Of a stretch of 64,000 nucleotides of DNA, positions 18,872-28,096 are shown one piece after another. This DNA comes from Pseudohalocynthiibacter aestuariivivens (GTDB lineage Bacteria > Pseudomonadota > Alphaproteobacteria > Rhodobacterales > Rhodobacteraceae), in assembly GCF_018457175.1 (NCBI RefSeq), contig NZ_JAGFNU010000007.1, forward strand, positions 62,001-126,000, given 5' to 3'. The position numbers and the translations under genes are program-made. A model generated the notes under the pieces. The model saw nothing but the letters and a program-made list of their open reading frames with translations. It was not told the DNA's origin and made no database searches. Numbering within the stretch: the stretch's first letter is position 1; every line of letters begins with the position of its first letter.

Positions 18872-19720
18872 ATGTCGAAACGCAATAATTTTTGGATGGG
18901 CGCCACAGTCGCCGTTTTCTTGGCTTCGCCTGCTTTCGCGGAAGGTGAAACCGCTGAAACGGTCATCGCAACCATTGGTGAAACCGAGATCACATTAGGT
19001 CACATGATCACAACCAAAAACCAGTTGCCCGAACAATATCAGTCTTTGCCTGATGAGGTTCTGTTTGAGGGAATTTTGGACCAGTTAATTCAGCAAACCG
19101 TTTTGGCCGATTCGTTAGGTGGCGACATATCCGGCACGACCAAACTGGTAATTGAAAATGAAACCCGTGCGATAATGGCGGGTGAAGCGCTTGAACGGAT
19201 TATTACAGCGGCTGTTACGGAAGACACGATTCAAGACGCATACGATACAAAATATGCAAACGCTGAGCCGGCAACTGAATATAATGCATCTCATATTCTG
19301 GTTGATACCGAAGATGAGGCAAAAGAACTGGCGCAAATGTTAAGTGACGGCTCCGATTTTGCTGAGCTGGCACGTGAAAAATCAACAGGCCCATCTGGGC
19401 CCAGCGGCGGCTTGTTGGGTTGGTTCGGAGCAGGGATGATGGTTCCGGAATTTGAAGCGGCAGTCTTGGCTTTGGAGGTCGGGGAAATTTCGGCGCCAGT
19501 TCAAACGCAATTCGGTTGGCATATCGTCATTCTTAACGAAACACGCCTTCAGGATGCGCCTGAAATAGAGACCGTTCGCGAAGAACTGGAAGCCGAAATT
19601 CAACAAACTGCTGTCGAAAACGTAATCACCAAGCTGACCGAAAGCGCTGATATCACACGCCCGGAAACAGGTTCATTCGACGCATCGTTACTTTCAAATA
19701 ATGACCTTATCGAAAACTGA
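18872..19720 (+). CDS. Periplasmic peptidyl-prolyl isomerase (parvulin/PpiC-SurA type)
   Basis: This 282-aa exported foldase has a signal peptide cleaved near residue 23 (ASPAFA-EG), a SurA/PrsA-like helical N-terminal chaperone region, and a parvulin isomerase domain at about 135-230 with NASHILVDTEDEAKELA and GGLLGWFGAGMMVPEFE, both family hallmarks. It should help newly exported outer-membrane or periplasmic proteins fold, which fits its position back to back with secA. Its 3' end runs into the argJ start region. Confidence 0.92.
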   Translation: MSKRNNFWMGATVAVFLASPAFAEGETAETVIATIGETEITLGHMITTKNQLPEQYQSLPDEVLFEGILDQLIQQTVLADSLGGDISGTTKLVIENETRAIMAGEALERIITAAVTEDTIQDAYDTKYANAEPATEYNASHILVDTEDEAKELAQMLSDGSDFAELAREKSTGPSGPSGGLLGWFGAGMMVPEFEAAVLALEVGEISAPVQTQFGWHIVILNETRLQDAPEIETVREELEAEIQQTAVENVITKLTESADITRPETGSFDASLLSNNDLIEN

Positions 19721-19730
19721 GAATCGTCTG

Positions 19731-21041
19731 ATGGGCAAATCCAAGAAGATTAAGAAACTTAAAAAGAAGCTCTTGAAACTTCGCAAAGAGATTAAAGGCA
19801 AAAGCGGCCCGCTTATCTCTCCTCTTGCGCCGAAGGGTGGCTTTCCGGACTTGCCTGAAATTAACGGCGCAGAGTTTGCTGCCGTCGAAGCGGGTGTGCG
19901 CTATTCAGGCCGTAAGGACATAATGCTCGCCAAACTTGCGCCTGGAACGGCCATAGCGGGGGTTTTCACACGCTCCGCGACGCGCGCGGCGCCGGTATTG
20001 GACTGTGAAGCCAAGCTTGGCGGTGATAGCGGTGCGGGCGCTGCAATTATCGTGAACTCGGGAAATGCAAATGCCTTCACTGGCACGAACGGAAAGAAAT
20101 CAGTCGAGGCTATCACCGGCGCAGTTTCCAGCGTTCTTGGAATACCGCAAACCCGTATTTTCAGCGCCTCAACAGGCGTTATCGGTGAGCCGCTTCCACA
20201 CGAGCGCATAGTCAACAAGCTGCAGGAGTTGAAAGCAGCCTTATCAGCCGCGTCTATTCAAAGCGCTGCGCAGGCGATCATGACAACTGATACCTTTGCC
20301 AAAGGGTCATTCACAGAGGTCGATGCCGAAGGGCCGATTCGCATTGTCGGAATAGCCAAAGGGTCAGGGATGATTGCACCCGATATGGCAACCATGCTGG
20401 TTTACATTTTCACTGACGCTCAGATTTCCCAGACACTTCTGCAACAGATGTTATCTGACCTAACCAGGAAGACATTCAACTGCATTACTGTGGACAGCGA
20501 TACGTCTACGTCAGATACGCTGATCCTTGCCGCAACCCAGAAATCCAGTGCGCCAGAAATTACGGACATTGATAGCGCTGCTGGTTCGGCATTTTACGAT
20601 GCACTTCACAAGGTTATGCTCGACCTTGCCCATCAGGTTGTCCGCGATGGTGAAGGTGCGACTAAGTTTGTTGAGGTCCGTGTTGCAGGGGCTGAAACGG
20701 AAGCAGATGCACATAAAATTGCAATGGCAATTGCCAATTCACCACTCGTAAAAACCGCAATTGCTGGCGAAGACCCAAATTGGGGCCGTGTCGTTATGGC
20801 TGTTGGGAAATCCGGGGCAAAGGCCGATCGGGACAAACTATCGATACGTTTTGGCGACATTCTTGTTGCGGAAAACGGCTGGGTTTCACCAGATTACCGT
20901 GAAGAAGACGCAGCAGAGCATATGAAGGGTCAGAACTTGTTGATCGCGGTTGATATGGGGCTTGGAAGCGCCGAATCTACGGCATGGACTTGTGATCTGA
21001 CAAACCGCTACATCGAAATCAACGCAGACTACCGGTCGTGA
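19731..21041 (+). CDS. argJ: Bifunctional ornithine acetyltransferase / N-acetylglutamate synthase
   Basis: ArgJ transfers acetyl from N-acetylornithine to glutamate in the cyclic arginine pathway. The precursor self-cleaves before the threonine in MATMLVYIFTDA (near residue 220) to give alpha and beta chains; VNSGNANAFTG and GEDPNWGRVVMAVG are further signatures. The start is taken as ATG 19731, ten codons into a longer open frame that would overlap ppiC and has no ribosome-binding site. The N-terminus is unusual: the first 26 residues are about half lysine (MGKSKKIKKLKKKLLKLRKE), ahead of the normal ISPLAPKG start of the family; no later in-frame start removes it. argG, another arginine gene, is at 54.2 kb. 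Confidence 0.95.
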   Translation: MGKSKKIKKLKKKLLKLRKEIKGKSGPLISPLAPKGGFPDLPEINGAEFAAVEAGVRYSGRKDIMLAKLAPGTAIAGVFTRSATRAAPVLDCEAKLGGDSGAGAAIIVNSGNANAFTGTNGKKSVEAITGAVSSVLGIPQTRIFSASTGVIGEPLPHERIVNKLQELKAALSAASIQSAAQAIMTTDTFAKGSFTEVDAEGPIRIVGIAKGSGMIAPDMATMLVYIFTDAQISQTLLQQMLSDLTRKTFNCITVDSDTSTSDTLILAATQKSSAPEITDIDSAAGSAFYDALHKVMLDLAHQVVRDGEGATKFVEVRVAGAETEADAHKIAMAIANSPLVKTAIAGEDPNWGRVVMAVGKSGAKADRDKLSIRFGDILVAENGWVSPDYREEDAAEHMKGQNLLIAVDMGLGSAESTAWTCDLTNRYIEINADYRS

Positions 21042-21436
21042 AAACAGTTCTCGTATCGGCCGTTGCACTGATCGATCCAGACGGGCGCGTACTGCTTGCC
21101 CAACGCCCCGAAGGAAAATCCATGGCTGGTCTGTGGGAATTCCCGGGCGGCAAGGTAGAACAAGGTGAAACGCCCGAATCTGCTCTGATACGAGAGTTGG
21201 AGGAAGAGTTGGGTATTAACACCTGGGAAAGCTGCCTAGCACCGCTCACGTTTACCAGCCATAGCTATGACCAATTCCATCTTCTTATGCCGTTGTTTGC
21301 CTGCCGAAAATGGGAAGGCCAACCCCACCCTAAAGAAGGGCAGAAACTGAAATGGGTCCACGCAAAAGACCTGCGAGAGTATCCAATGCCGCCAGCAGAT
21401 ATCCCTCTTATTCCGATCCTGAGGGATTGGCTCTGA
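21038..21436 (+). CDS. mutT: (Deoxy)nucleoside triphosphate pyrophosphohydrolase MutT
   Basis: This 132-aa Nudix enzyme is MutT-like: it hydrolyses oxidised 8-oxo-dGTP so it is not built into DNA. The Nudix box GGKVEQGETPESALIRELEEELGI is complete and the preceding AQRPEGKSMAGLWEFPGGK is typical of MutT. The start is GTG 21038, overlapping the argJ stop (GTGA), so translation is probably coupled. Likely last gene of the ppiC-argJ-mutT unit. Confidence 0.9.
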   Translation: MKTVLVSAVALIDPDGRVLLAQRPEGKSMAGLWEFPGGKVEQGETPESALIRELEEELGINTWESCLAPLTFTSHSYDQFHLLMPLFACRKWEGQPHPKEGQKLKWVHAKDLREYPMPPADIPLIPILRDWL

Positions 21437-21487
21437 CATCGCGGTCGGCGCATTGTTGCCGAATCGTGAACGATCTGTTTAAAAGTC

Positions 21488-21516
21488 TTATCAACTTGTT
21501 ACAAAACCGTCATAGT
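21488..21516 (+). promoter_or_regulatory. Candidate promoter of the 45-codon gene
   Basis: TTATCA (21488-21493), 17 bp, CATAGT (21511-21516). Each hexamer matches four of six consensus bases and the spacing is ideal. It would give a leader of about 33 nt before the small gene. Confidence 0.35.
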
Positions 21517-21556
21517 CGGTGAACAAGGCTTTTCGACCTGGGGAGGAAATTAGCCT

Positions 21557-21694
21557 ATGCTTCGAACCATCACTCTCGGTAGCTGTGTCTCTGTACAGGG
21601 GACCTTCGTACGCGCGTTGAAGAACGGCAAAATTCTCGTTCGTGTCGACGACAAGATTTACGAAGGATTCCCGGTTCAGTTAATAGCTGCCTGA
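21557..21694 (+). CDS. 45-aa small protein of unknown function
   Basis: This short gene has everything expected of a real one: GAGGAAA about 8 nt before its ATG, a candidate promoter upstream and a strong terminator 14 nt after its stop. The product reads MLRTITLGSCVSVQGTFVRA, then an LKNGKILVRVDDKIYEGFPV segment and an AA end. The alternating hydrophobic pattern with GKILVRVDDKIYEG suggests a small beta-barrel such as an SH3- or OB-like fold; there is no signal peptide or membrane segment. It stands where rbfA often follows infB in other bacteria, but convergent. I do not recognise a family. Confidence 0.7.
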   Translation: MLRTITLGSCVSVQGTFVRALKNGKILVRVDDKIYEGFPVQLIAA

Positions 21695-21707
21695 ACAAAC
21701 TAAACAC

Positions 21708-21750
21708 AAAGAAGGGGAAGGCCAAAAACCTTCCCCTTCTTTATTTATTT
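21708..21750. terminator. Strong bidirectional terminator between the 45-aa gene and infB
   Basis: A perfect 14-bp stem (AAAGAAGGGGAAGG / CCTTCCCCTTCTTT) closes a CCAAAAA loop and is followed rightward by TTATTTATTT. Leftward the tail is TTTGTGTTT. It can end both the small gene and the convergent infB operon, whose stop codon is at 21756. Confidence 0.9.
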
Positions 21751-21755
21751 GCGAA

Positions 21756-24296
21756 TTAATCCAGATTACGCTCAATCTCTTCGCGTTCGAAAATCTCGAT
21801 CACATCGCCTTTGCGAATATCCTCGTAATTTTCAAAGGCCATACCGCATTCCTGACCGGACTGAACTTCTTTGACTTCGTCTTTAAAACGTTTCAGCGTT
21901 TTCAGTGTGCCTTCGTGAATAACCACGTTGTCACGCAGCAAACGAACGCCTGCTGAACGCCGCGCGACACCTTCGGTGACCAAACAACCAGCCACCCTGC
22001 CAACGTTGGAAACCTTAAAGACATCTTTGATTTCAGCATATCCGATGAAGTTCTCACGAACCTCTGCAGACAACAATCCAGAGGCTGCTGCCTTAACATC
22101 ATCTACAAGATCATAAATGACCGAGTAATACCGAATCTCGACACCTTTTTGGTTTGCAGTGTTTCGAGCAGAAGCGTTAGCACGGACGTTAAAGCCCATA
22201 ACTGGTGCACCTGACGCTTCGGCAAGACCGATATCGCTTTCCGTAATCGCGCCAACACCCGAATGCAAAACGCGAACGCGGACTTCATCGTTTCCGATTT
22301 TCTCCATCGCCTGAACAATCGCTTCGGTAGACCCCTGAACATCGGCTTTCACCAATATCGGCAATTCGGAAACGTTCACGTCGTCCTTCGCTTTTGCCAT
22401 AAGTTGTTCAAGGGTCGTCGCAGCACCTGCTGCTGCACGTCTTTCTTTTGCGGCGTGTTCACGGTAATCAGCGATCTCGCGCGCTTGCCCTTCAGTTTCA
22501 ACAACGTTCAGAACGTCACCTGCTTCAGGTGTGCCGTTCAGTCCAAGAACCTCGACCGGAACCGAAGGCCCAGCTTCATCAACACGCTCACCTCTGTCGT
22601 CTATCAGTGCGCGCACTTTACCCCACTGCTCGCCAACAACGAAAATGTCACCTTTGCGAAGCGTGCCCGTCTGAATAAGAACTGTCGCAACCGGACCACG
22701 GCCAATGTCAAGCTGTGCTTCGATAACAGCACCTTGCGCCTGACGTTTTGGGTTGGCTTTCAGGTCCAGAATTTCAGCCTGAAGCGCGATGCTTTCCAGC
22801 AGCGTATCAAGCCCTTCGCCGGTTATTGCGGAAACCTCAACATCCAGAACGTCGCCGGACATTTTTTCGACAATGACTTCGTGCTGAAGAAGATCGGTCC
22901 GAACTTTGTCCGGGTCCGCGTCAGGCCGGTCGATTTTGTTGATCGCGACAATCATAGGAACTTTCGCGGCTTTCGCGTGGTTGATTGCCTCGATTGTCTG
23001 CGGCATCACAGCGTCGTCTGCAGCAACCACAAGAATCACGATGTCCGTCACTTGTGCGCCGCGTGACCGCATTGACGTAAACGCAGCGTGGCCTGGTGTA
23101 TCAAGGAAGGTCAGCTTTGCACCGTCGTCAGTTTCGACCTGATACGCACCAATGTGCTGGGTAATACCACCCGCCTCACCTGCCACCACTTTTGATTTGC
23201 GAATCGCATCCAAAAGAGAGGTTTTACCGTGGTCGACGTGTCCCATCACCGTGATAACCGGAGGACGGGTAACAAGTTCTTCATCTTTATCTTCAACCGA
23301 AGTAATCACGTCTTCAACGTCAGCGTCTGAAACGCGTACGACCTTGTGGCCGAATTCTTCGATGATCAGTTCAGCTGTGTCAGCGTCTATGGGTTGGTTC
23401 TGTGTAACCATCATCCCCATGTTCATCAGTGATTTGACCACATCAACAGCGCGCTCCGCCATACGATTCGCAAGTTCCTGAACAACAATGGACTCGGGCA
23501 ACTGAACGTCACGCACAACTTTTTCGCGCTCTGCGGTGCTCCCCATTGCCTTCTGACGCGCACGTTCCTGTTTGCGTTTCATTGCGGCCATAGAGCGTTG
23601 CCGCCCGCCTTCGCCGCCGGAAAGCGCCTGATTGAGTGTCAGTTTTCCTGATCTGCGTCCATCATTCTGAACTTGTTTCTTCGTCGCGCGTTGGTCGCCA
23701 CGCGGATCGTCGCGAGCACCTTTTCTGGGTGCCGATGAAGGTTTGCCTGCACCACCACCGCGAGGTGCAGCGCTCGTATCCGCAGGTGCAGAACTATCAG
23801 CTTTAGCGGGAGCGGCGGCAGCAGCAGCTGCCTCAGCGACAGAAGCCGCTGCGCGCTCTTTAGCTATTTCTGCTTCCTTGGCCTTACGTTCTTCTTCTTC
23901 GACCTTGGCTTTCGCACGTTCTTCGCGCTCGCGTTCTTCGCGTTCCTTGGCCTCTATATCAGCTTTGCGACGCTCACGATCATCGGCACGGGACTTCTCC
24001 TCGGCCTGACGCATCGCCTCGTCCTCAACTTCGCGTGATTTCGCAGCACGAAGTGCCTTGAGACGACGCTCCATTTCAGCGTCGGTAATGCCACCTGGCC
24101 GTTTTGATGGATCACTTCCCGCAGGTTTGGTTCCTGAGGTCGGTTTAGCCGCACCCGGTTTGGGTACGACAACGCGTTTGCGTTTCGTTTCCACTACGAC
24201 GTTCTTGGTCCGTCCATGGCTGAAGCTTTGCTTCACATTGCCAGGGCGGGCACCGCCACGCAGGCCAAGAGTCTTTTTGCCGTCATTTTCGCTCAT
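21756..24296 (-). CDS. infB: Translation initiation factor IF-2
   Basis: IF-2 is the GTPase that places initiator tRNA on the 30S subunit. The 846-aa protein has a long charged, alanine- and arginine-rich N-terminal half (up to about residue 270), the IF2_N segment, then the G domain with [10 protein letters not shown] (G1), DTPGHAAF (G3) and NKIDRPDAD (G4), and the C-terminal initiator-tRNA-binding domains. It overlaps ylxR by 4 nt and ends just before the bidirectional terminator; rbfA is not the next gene, unlike in many bacteria. Confidence 0.97.
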   Translation of the reverse strand: MSENDGKKTLGLRGGARPGNVKQSFSHGRTKNVVVETKRKRVVVPKPGAAKPTSGTKPAGSDPSKRPGGITDAEMERRLKALRAAKSREVEDEAMRQAEEKSRADDRERRKADIEAKEREEREREERAKAKVEEEERKAKEAEIAKERAAASVAEAAAAAAAPAKADSSAPADTSAAPRGGGAGKPSSAPRKGARDDPRGDQRATKKQVQNDGRRSGKLTLNQALSGGEGGRQRSMAAMKRKQERARQKAMGSTAEREKVVRDVQLPESIVVQELANRMAERAVDVVKSLMNMGMMVTQNQPIDADTAELIIEEFGHKVVRVSDADVEDVITSVEDKDEELVTRPPVITVMGHVDHGKTSLLDAIRKSKVVAGEAGGITQHIGAYQVETDDGAKLTFLDTPGHAAFTSMRSRGAQVTDIVILVVAADDAVMPQTIEAINHAKAAKVPMIVAINKIDRPDADPDKVRTDLLQHEVIVEKMSGDVLDVEVSAITGEGLDTLLESIALQAEILDLKANPKRQAQGAVIEAQLDIGRGPVATVLIQTGTLRKGDIFVVGEQWGKVRALIDDRGERVDEAGPSVPVEVLGLNGTPEAGDVLNVVETEGQAREIADYREHAAKERRAAAGAATTLEQLMAKAKDDVNVSELPILVKADVQGSTEAIVQAMEKIGNDEVRVRVLHSGVGAITESDIGLAEASGAPVMGFNVRANASARNTANQKGVEIRYYSVIYDLVDDVKAAASGLLSAEVRENFIGYAEIKDVFKVSNVGRVAGCLVTEGVARRSAGVRLLRDNVVIHEGTLKTLKRFKDEVKEVQSGQECGMAFENYEDIRKGDVIEIFEREEIERNLD

Positions 24297-24922
24297 GTGG
24301 TCTTCGTACCTTTCCGGTGGACCTTTCCACCGCCGTTTTCGCGAACGCCCGTAAGCTTTGCTGCTTCCTCTACAACACGTTGTGTGAGTCCGCCAGTCGC
24401 GAGCGCGCCATGTATCACATTTTCCCGCCCGAAAGCCAAACCCAATTCTGAAGCCGTCAAAACGCCAACAAAACGGCCACCTTCCGGGGTCCTTAGTTTT
24501 GATTTTCCGCGACCGGACCCGTCCGATGCCTGAATCAGGACTTTAGCATGCTCTTTATTCAGCCAGTCCTTTACCTTTTCATACCCCGCAACCGCCCGGC
24601 CCCCTTTGCGAGCGAGTGAGATCAAGTCAACCAACCGACGAACAAGAGCTTTTTCCAAAGTCTCCAGCATATCGTCAGGCACGGTCACAGCTTGCTTTGC
24701 ACTCCGCGCAAACAGCCCTTTGTTGCAGGCTTTCTTCAATGCCTTGCGGTCAGCGGTTACCCAGATACCCCGTCCGGGCAGCTTTTCCAGCAAATCCGGA
24801 ACGATCTGGTTGTCCGGACCAACAACGAATCGGATCATTCCCTGCTTGGGCTGCACTTCGCCAGTAGCGATGCAGCGCCGTTCAGGACCTTCCCGGTCTT
24901 TTTGTTGGCCACCGCGACCCAT
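24293..24922 (-). CDS. YlxR (DUF448) RNA-binding protein fused to L7Ae-like domain
   Basis: The 209-aa protein joins two small RNA-binding modules that are separate genes (ylxR and ylxQ) in Gram-positives. Residues 1-85 carry the DUF448 signature [19 protein letters not shown] and [12 protein letters not shown]; residues 90-185 are an L7Ae/L30e-like fold ([22 protein letters not shown]). The start is ATG 24922 with GGGAG 6 nt upstream. It sits between nusA and infB, overlapping infB by 4 nt; a role in rRNA or translation control is inferred from this position. Confidence 0.9.
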   Translation of the reverse strand: MGRGGQQKDREGPERRCIATGEVQPKQGMIRFVVGPDNQIVPDLLEKLPGRGIWVTADRKALKKACNKGLFARSAKQAVTVPDDMLETLEKALVRRLVDLISLARKGGRAVAGYEKVKDWLNKEHAKVLIQASDGSGRGKSKLRTPEGGRFVGVLTASELGLAFGRENVIHGALATGGLTQRVVEEAAKLTGVRENGGGKVHRKGTKTT

Positions 24923-24943
24923 GTTCACTCCCAAGGCCCGCGA

Positions 24944-26560
24944 TCAGGCCTCGAGCCCTTCTTCTTCAGCGACGGCGTCTTCACCTTCTTCTTCGTCAGC
25001 GAGCAGATCATCGGGATCCACCCACCCAAGCTGAATACGCGCCGTCATGATCAGATGTTGCGCTTCCTCAAGCGACATTTCGAATTGCTCCAACACGCCT
25101 TCGTCTTTAACGCGCTGTCCATCAACGGTTGTCCAGCCGCCCGCCAGTTCCCAGTCAGCGCAGGTTGCGAAATCTTCCAGAGTTTTAACGTCATCTTTCG
25201 CCAGGGCTTCAATCATTTGGGGTGTCAGACCTTCAAATTCAACAAGGCTGTCTTCAACTCCCAACGCGCGGGCATTTTCCATTGCCTGTTTGTTGATTGC
25301 TTCCAGGTTGTCGCGAGCACGCGCCTGCAACTCACCTGCTGTTGCCTCGTCAACTCCGTCTATGACCAGAAGTTCGCTCACATCAACGTAGGCAACTTCT
25401 TCAAGGTTCGTGAACCCTTCAGAAACCAAAAGCTGCGCAAAGAATTCGTCAACATCCAAAGCTTCCATAAAGAGCTTTGTCCGCTCGGCAAATTCTGCCT
25501 GGCGACGTGCACTTTCTTCGGTTTCGGTCATGATATCGATATCAAGGCCGGTCAATTGGCTGGCCAAACGTACGTTCTGCCCACGACGACCGATAGCCAG
25601 CGAAAGCTGTTCATCCGGAACGACAACCTCGATGCGTTCTGCTTCTTCGTCCAGAACAACCTTAGTCACTTCGGCCGGCTGTAGCGCGTTCACGAGGAAC
25701 GTTGGCTGGTCTTCGTTCCATGGGATGATATCGATCTTTTCGCCCTGAAGTTCATTCACAACTGCTTGCACACGGCTGCCGCGCATACCAACGCAGGCGC
25801 CAACCGGGTCGATCGAGTTATCATAAGAGATCACAGCAATCTTCGCGCGTGAGCCTGGGTCACGAGCAACTGCTTTGATCTCGATAATACCATCGTAAAT
25901 CTCCGGGACTTCCATCTTGAACAGTTCTGCCATGAATTGCGGATCTGTCCGGCTCAGGAAAATCTGTGGTCCGCGGGCTTCGCGGCGAACGTCTTTAATG
26001 TAGCAGCGAATCCGATCATTCGGGCGATAGCTTTCGCGACCGATTTTTTCGTTACGGCGCAAAATTGCCTCGCCACGACCGACATCGACGATAACATTGC
26101 CGTATTCTTCGCGTTTAACCTGGCCGTTGATGATGGTGCCAGCGCGGTCCTGAAATTCTTCAAACTGACGATCCCGCTCTGCTTCGCGTACTTTCTGCAA
26201 AATAACCTGCTTTGCAGACTGCGCAGCGATCCGGCCCATCTCAACTGGTGGAACTTCATCGATGAGTTCAGAGCCGACTTCAGGGTTTTCCATATAGTCT
26301 TTGGCTTGGTCAACTGTCAGTTCAGCCTGATGGTTCTCGACATCTTCGACGACAGTGCGCACACGGGTAAAGGTGGCTTTCCCGGTTTTGCGGTCAATCG
26401 CGACGCGAATGTCCATCTCCGAGCCGTAACGCGACTTTGCAGCGCGCGCGAGGCTTTCTTCCATCGCCTGAATCACAAGATCAGGGTCGATCATCTTTTC
26501 GCGGGCTACCGCTTCGGCAGTTTGCAGAAGCTCCAGTTGGTTTGCACTGGTAATCGCCAT
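24944..26560 (-). CDS. nusA: Transcription termination/antitermination factor NusA
   Basis: NusA binds RNA polymerase and RNA and modulates pausing, termination and antitermination. The 538 residues hold the N-terminal polymerase-binding domain, an S1 domain (GQVKREEYGNVIVDVGRGEAIL), two KH domains with GACVGMRGSRVQAVVNELQGEKID and SLAIGRRGQNVRLASQLTG, and two C-terminal helix-hairpin-helix repeats ending in an acidic tail. It follows rimP with a 2-nt gap. In E. coli NusA represses its own operon, which matters for the leader terminator described at 27176. Confidence 0.97.
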   Translation of the reverse strand: MAITSANQLELLQTAEAVAREKMIDPDLVIQAMEESLARAAKSRYGSEMDIRVAIDRKTGKATFTRVRTVVEDVENHQAELTVDQAKDYMENPEVGSELIDEVPPVEMGRIAAQSAKQVILQKVREAERDRQFEEFQDRAGTIINGQVKREEYGNVIVDVGRGEAILRRNEKIGRESYRPNDRIRCYIKDVRREARGPQIFLSRTDPQFMAELFKMEVPEIYDGIIEIKAVARDPGSRAKIAVISYDNSIDPVGACVGMRGSRVQAVVNELQGEKIDIIPWNEDQPTFLVNALQPAEVTKVVLDEEAERIEVVVPDEQLSLAIGRRGQNVRLASQLTGLDIDIMTETEESARRQAEFAERTKLFMEALDVDEFFAQLLVSEGFTNLEEVAYVDVSELLVIDGVDEATAGELQARARDNLEAINKQAMENARALGVEDSLVEFEGLTPQMIEALAKDDVKTLEDFATCADWELAGGWTTVDGQRVKDEGVLEQFEMSLEEAQHLIMTARIQLGWVDPDDLLADEEEGEDAVAEEEGLEA

Positions 26561-26562
26561 TG

Positions 26563-27135
26563 TCAGTCCTCCTCAGAACCGGCTTCGGTTTCTATTTCAT
26601 CAAATTGGTCTTCGTCCACAATACCTGCGGCTTTACGCGCCTTCAGCATTTCGGAAATCAGATCTTCAGTCAGAACAAGTTTAGCGTCGCTAAGCCATTC
26701 AAATTTAAGGCCGATTGTGCCTTCGTCTATCGTGATAAGTACTTCGTCGTCTTCGGTTCCAGCAAGCAGGCCACGAAATCGGCGGCGACCATCGATCAGC
26801 TCTTCCGTTTCAAGCTTGGCTTCATAGCCTTCCCAGAGGTCGAAATCTTTAAGCCGGGTCAGCGGCCGGTCGATACCAGGCGACGACACTTCGAGGGTAT
26901 ATGCTTCGACAACAGGATCTTCGACATCCAGAACGGCAGAAACTTCGGTTGAAACTTGCGCGCAGTCGTTCACTTCCATGCTGCCATCAGGACGTTGCGC
27001 CATGATCTGTACGGTTGTGGATTTACCGCTCATCAGGCGCACGCGCACCAGCTCAAACCCCAACCCCTCGATCACGGGTTGGATGATTTCGGCCAGTCGG
27101 CGATCAATCGCTGCTCTTGCAACTAAGTCGTTCAT
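26563..27135 (-). CDS. rimP: Ribosome maturation factor RimP
   Basis: RimP assists 30S subunit maturation. The 190-aa protein shows the family blocks [18 protein letters not shown] and [18 protein letters not shown], with an acidic C-terminal tail. I start it at ATG 27135, which has GGAA 5 nt upstream; the in-frame ATG at 27168 lies almost in the terminator's T-run and has no ribosome-binding site. It is the first gene of rimP-nusA-ylxR-infB. Confidence 0.95.
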   Translation of the reverse strand: MNDLVARAAIDRRLAEIIQPVIEGLGFELVRVRLMSGKSTTVQIMAQRPDGSMEVNDCAQVSTEVSAVLDVEDPVVEAYTLEVSSPGIDRPLTRLKDFDLWEGYEAKLETEELIDGRRRFRGLLAGTEDDEVLITIDEGTIGLKFEWLSDAKLVLTEDLISEMLKARKAAGIVDEDQFDEIETEAGSEED

Positions 27136-27175
27136 AATTTCCAGTTCGTACGGTTTGTACAAAGCCATTGAGGCA

Positions 27176-27200
27176 TAAAAAAACGGGCGCGCGGCCCGTT
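27176..27200 (-). terminator. Intrinsic terminator in the rimP-nusA-infB leader
   Basis: Reading leftward, AACGGGC and GCCCGTT form a perfect 7-bp GC-rich stem with a 5-nt loop, followed by seven Ts. It lies only 41 nt before the rimP ATG. A promoter between it and rimP is hard to fit, so it probably lies within the leader and could act as an attenuator; alternatively it ends the CDGSH gene's transcript, whose stop is 154 nt upstream. Confidence 0.75.
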
Positions 27201-27255
27201 GATATTTCCCGGTGGAGGATTGGGAGTGGAAGCCAAACCGCCGCTGTTGAAAAGG

Positions 27256-27284
27256 GATATACGCGGGTTTGGTCGAGTCTGCAA
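27256..27284 (-). promoter_or_regulatory. Candidate promoter of the rimP operon
   Basis: TTGCAG (27284-27279), 17 bp, TATATC (27261-27256). Transcription would begin near 27249 and run through the terminator before rimP. The same stretch is a near-miss of the heat-shock consensus (CTTG, 18 bp, CGTATATCCC). An exact TTGACA also lies about 20 bp further upstream but lacks a -10 at the right distance. Confidence 0.35.
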
Positions 27285-27353
27285 GGGCTGGTTGTTTGTC
27301 AACGCAAACTGGTTCGGCCAGAGCGATGCTTCCGCTACAAACGTGCAGGTCGT

Positions 27354-27977
27354 CTAATCATCGCTTTTCCAACCCGCATCCCGATGTGTTCCGTCGCAAT
27401 AGGGTTTGTTGCCAGACATCCCACACCGGCAAAGCACGTATTTGCGCCCTGACGCCCCCTCGGCCAGTGAAGATTCTGCCAGTTCAACACCGTTCACCCA
27501 ATACGGGCCGTTTCTTTCAATGGTTATCTCTGTTCTGTCTGCGTACATGTGCTTTGGCCCATCAAGCGCAAGCGCACCTGACGGACAGGCCGCAACCACC
27601 GCCTCTACCTCGGGCCGCGTGCCGTTGTCGGGTTGTACCCATGGTTGCTGCGCAGGGTTGAAGATATGGCTGGCCAACCTCCCGCATTCAGCCGCGTGCG
27701 AGCAGAGTAACGGATTGTAAGTAACAGTGACGTCGGACCCTTCATAGGAAATCAGCCAATCACGCCCCGCGGGGGTACCACCGCGTGACTGAAAGCCTGC
27801 ATCTTTGTGAGACCCGTCGCAATACGGTTTGTTTTTGCTTTCACCGCATCTGCAGAGCGCCATGACAGGCTTAACATCCATAGCCGCACCTTGCGCTCCG
27901 GTCATGGAACGTATGCCTGTTACAACAAGCGGCCCATCTTCACGTTCTTCGATAATCGGGTGATCTGAGTCTGACAT
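27354..27977 (-). CDS. Iron-sulfur protein with two CDGSH domains and a central Fer4_19-like domain
   Basis: The 207-aa protein carries two CDGSH-type Fe-S sites: [16 protein letters not shown] near residues 42-57 and [16 protein letters not shown] near 183-198, each with the Cys-x-Cys ... Cys ... His ligand set of a 2Fe-2S cluster. Between them is a 'divergent 4Fe-4S' module with CSHAAECGR and [10 protein letters not shown]. Electron transfer or cluster handling in the cytoplasm is likely; partners are unknown. The C-terminal CDGTH form is a natural variant of CDGSH. It is monocistronic, downstream of the ABC importer operon and separated from it by a terminator. Confidence 0.88.
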   Translation of the reverse strand: MSDSDHPIIEEREDGPLVVTGIRSMTGAQGAAMDVKPVMALCRCGESKNKPYCDGSHKDAGFQSRGGTPAGRDWLISYEGSDVTVTYNPLLCSHAAECGRLASHIFNPAQQPWVQPDNGTRPEVEAVVAACPSGALALDGPKHMYADRTEITIERNGPYWVNGVELAESSLAEGASGRKYVLCRCGMSGNKPYCDGTHRDAGWKSDD

Positions 27978-28046
27978 GGCTGGCCCCCTTTGGCTGGCGT
28001 TATGTCAGTTTGGTGGCAAATGACACCACCGGTCAATCTCTCCAAA

Positions 28047-28079
28047 GAAAAACGCCCTGCATAAGGCAGGGCGTTTTCT
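28047..28079. terminator. Terminator of the oligopeptide-type ABC operon
   Basis: AACGCCCTGC and GCAGGGCGTT form a perfect 10-bp stem with a 5-nt loop, flanked by A-rich and T-rich runs on both sides. It lies just after the substrate-binding-protein stop and can work leftward, and possibly rightward. Confidence 0.85.
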
Positions 28080-28096
28080 ATTCATTTTTGTGGGGC

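Noticed and set aside
22263-23066. 267-codon open frame antisense to infB
   Set aside because: It lies opposite the conserved IF-2 GTPase domain and its product has the composition of a reverse-strand artefact.
24692-25684. 330-codon open frame antisense to nusA and ylxR
   Set aside because: It lies entirely opposite two genes whose proteins are clearly recognised; the translation is rich in Phe, His, Asn and Cys with no domain, as expected of a shadow frame.
25937-26827. 296-codon open frame antisense to nusA and rimP
   Set aside because: It runs across two well-supported genes on the other strand and shows no family motif.
27203-27353. Possible tRNA in the rimP leader, by analogy with metY before nusA in E. 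coli
   Set aside because: No cloverleaf, T-loop (GGTTCRA) or CCA-type end can be drawn on either strand.
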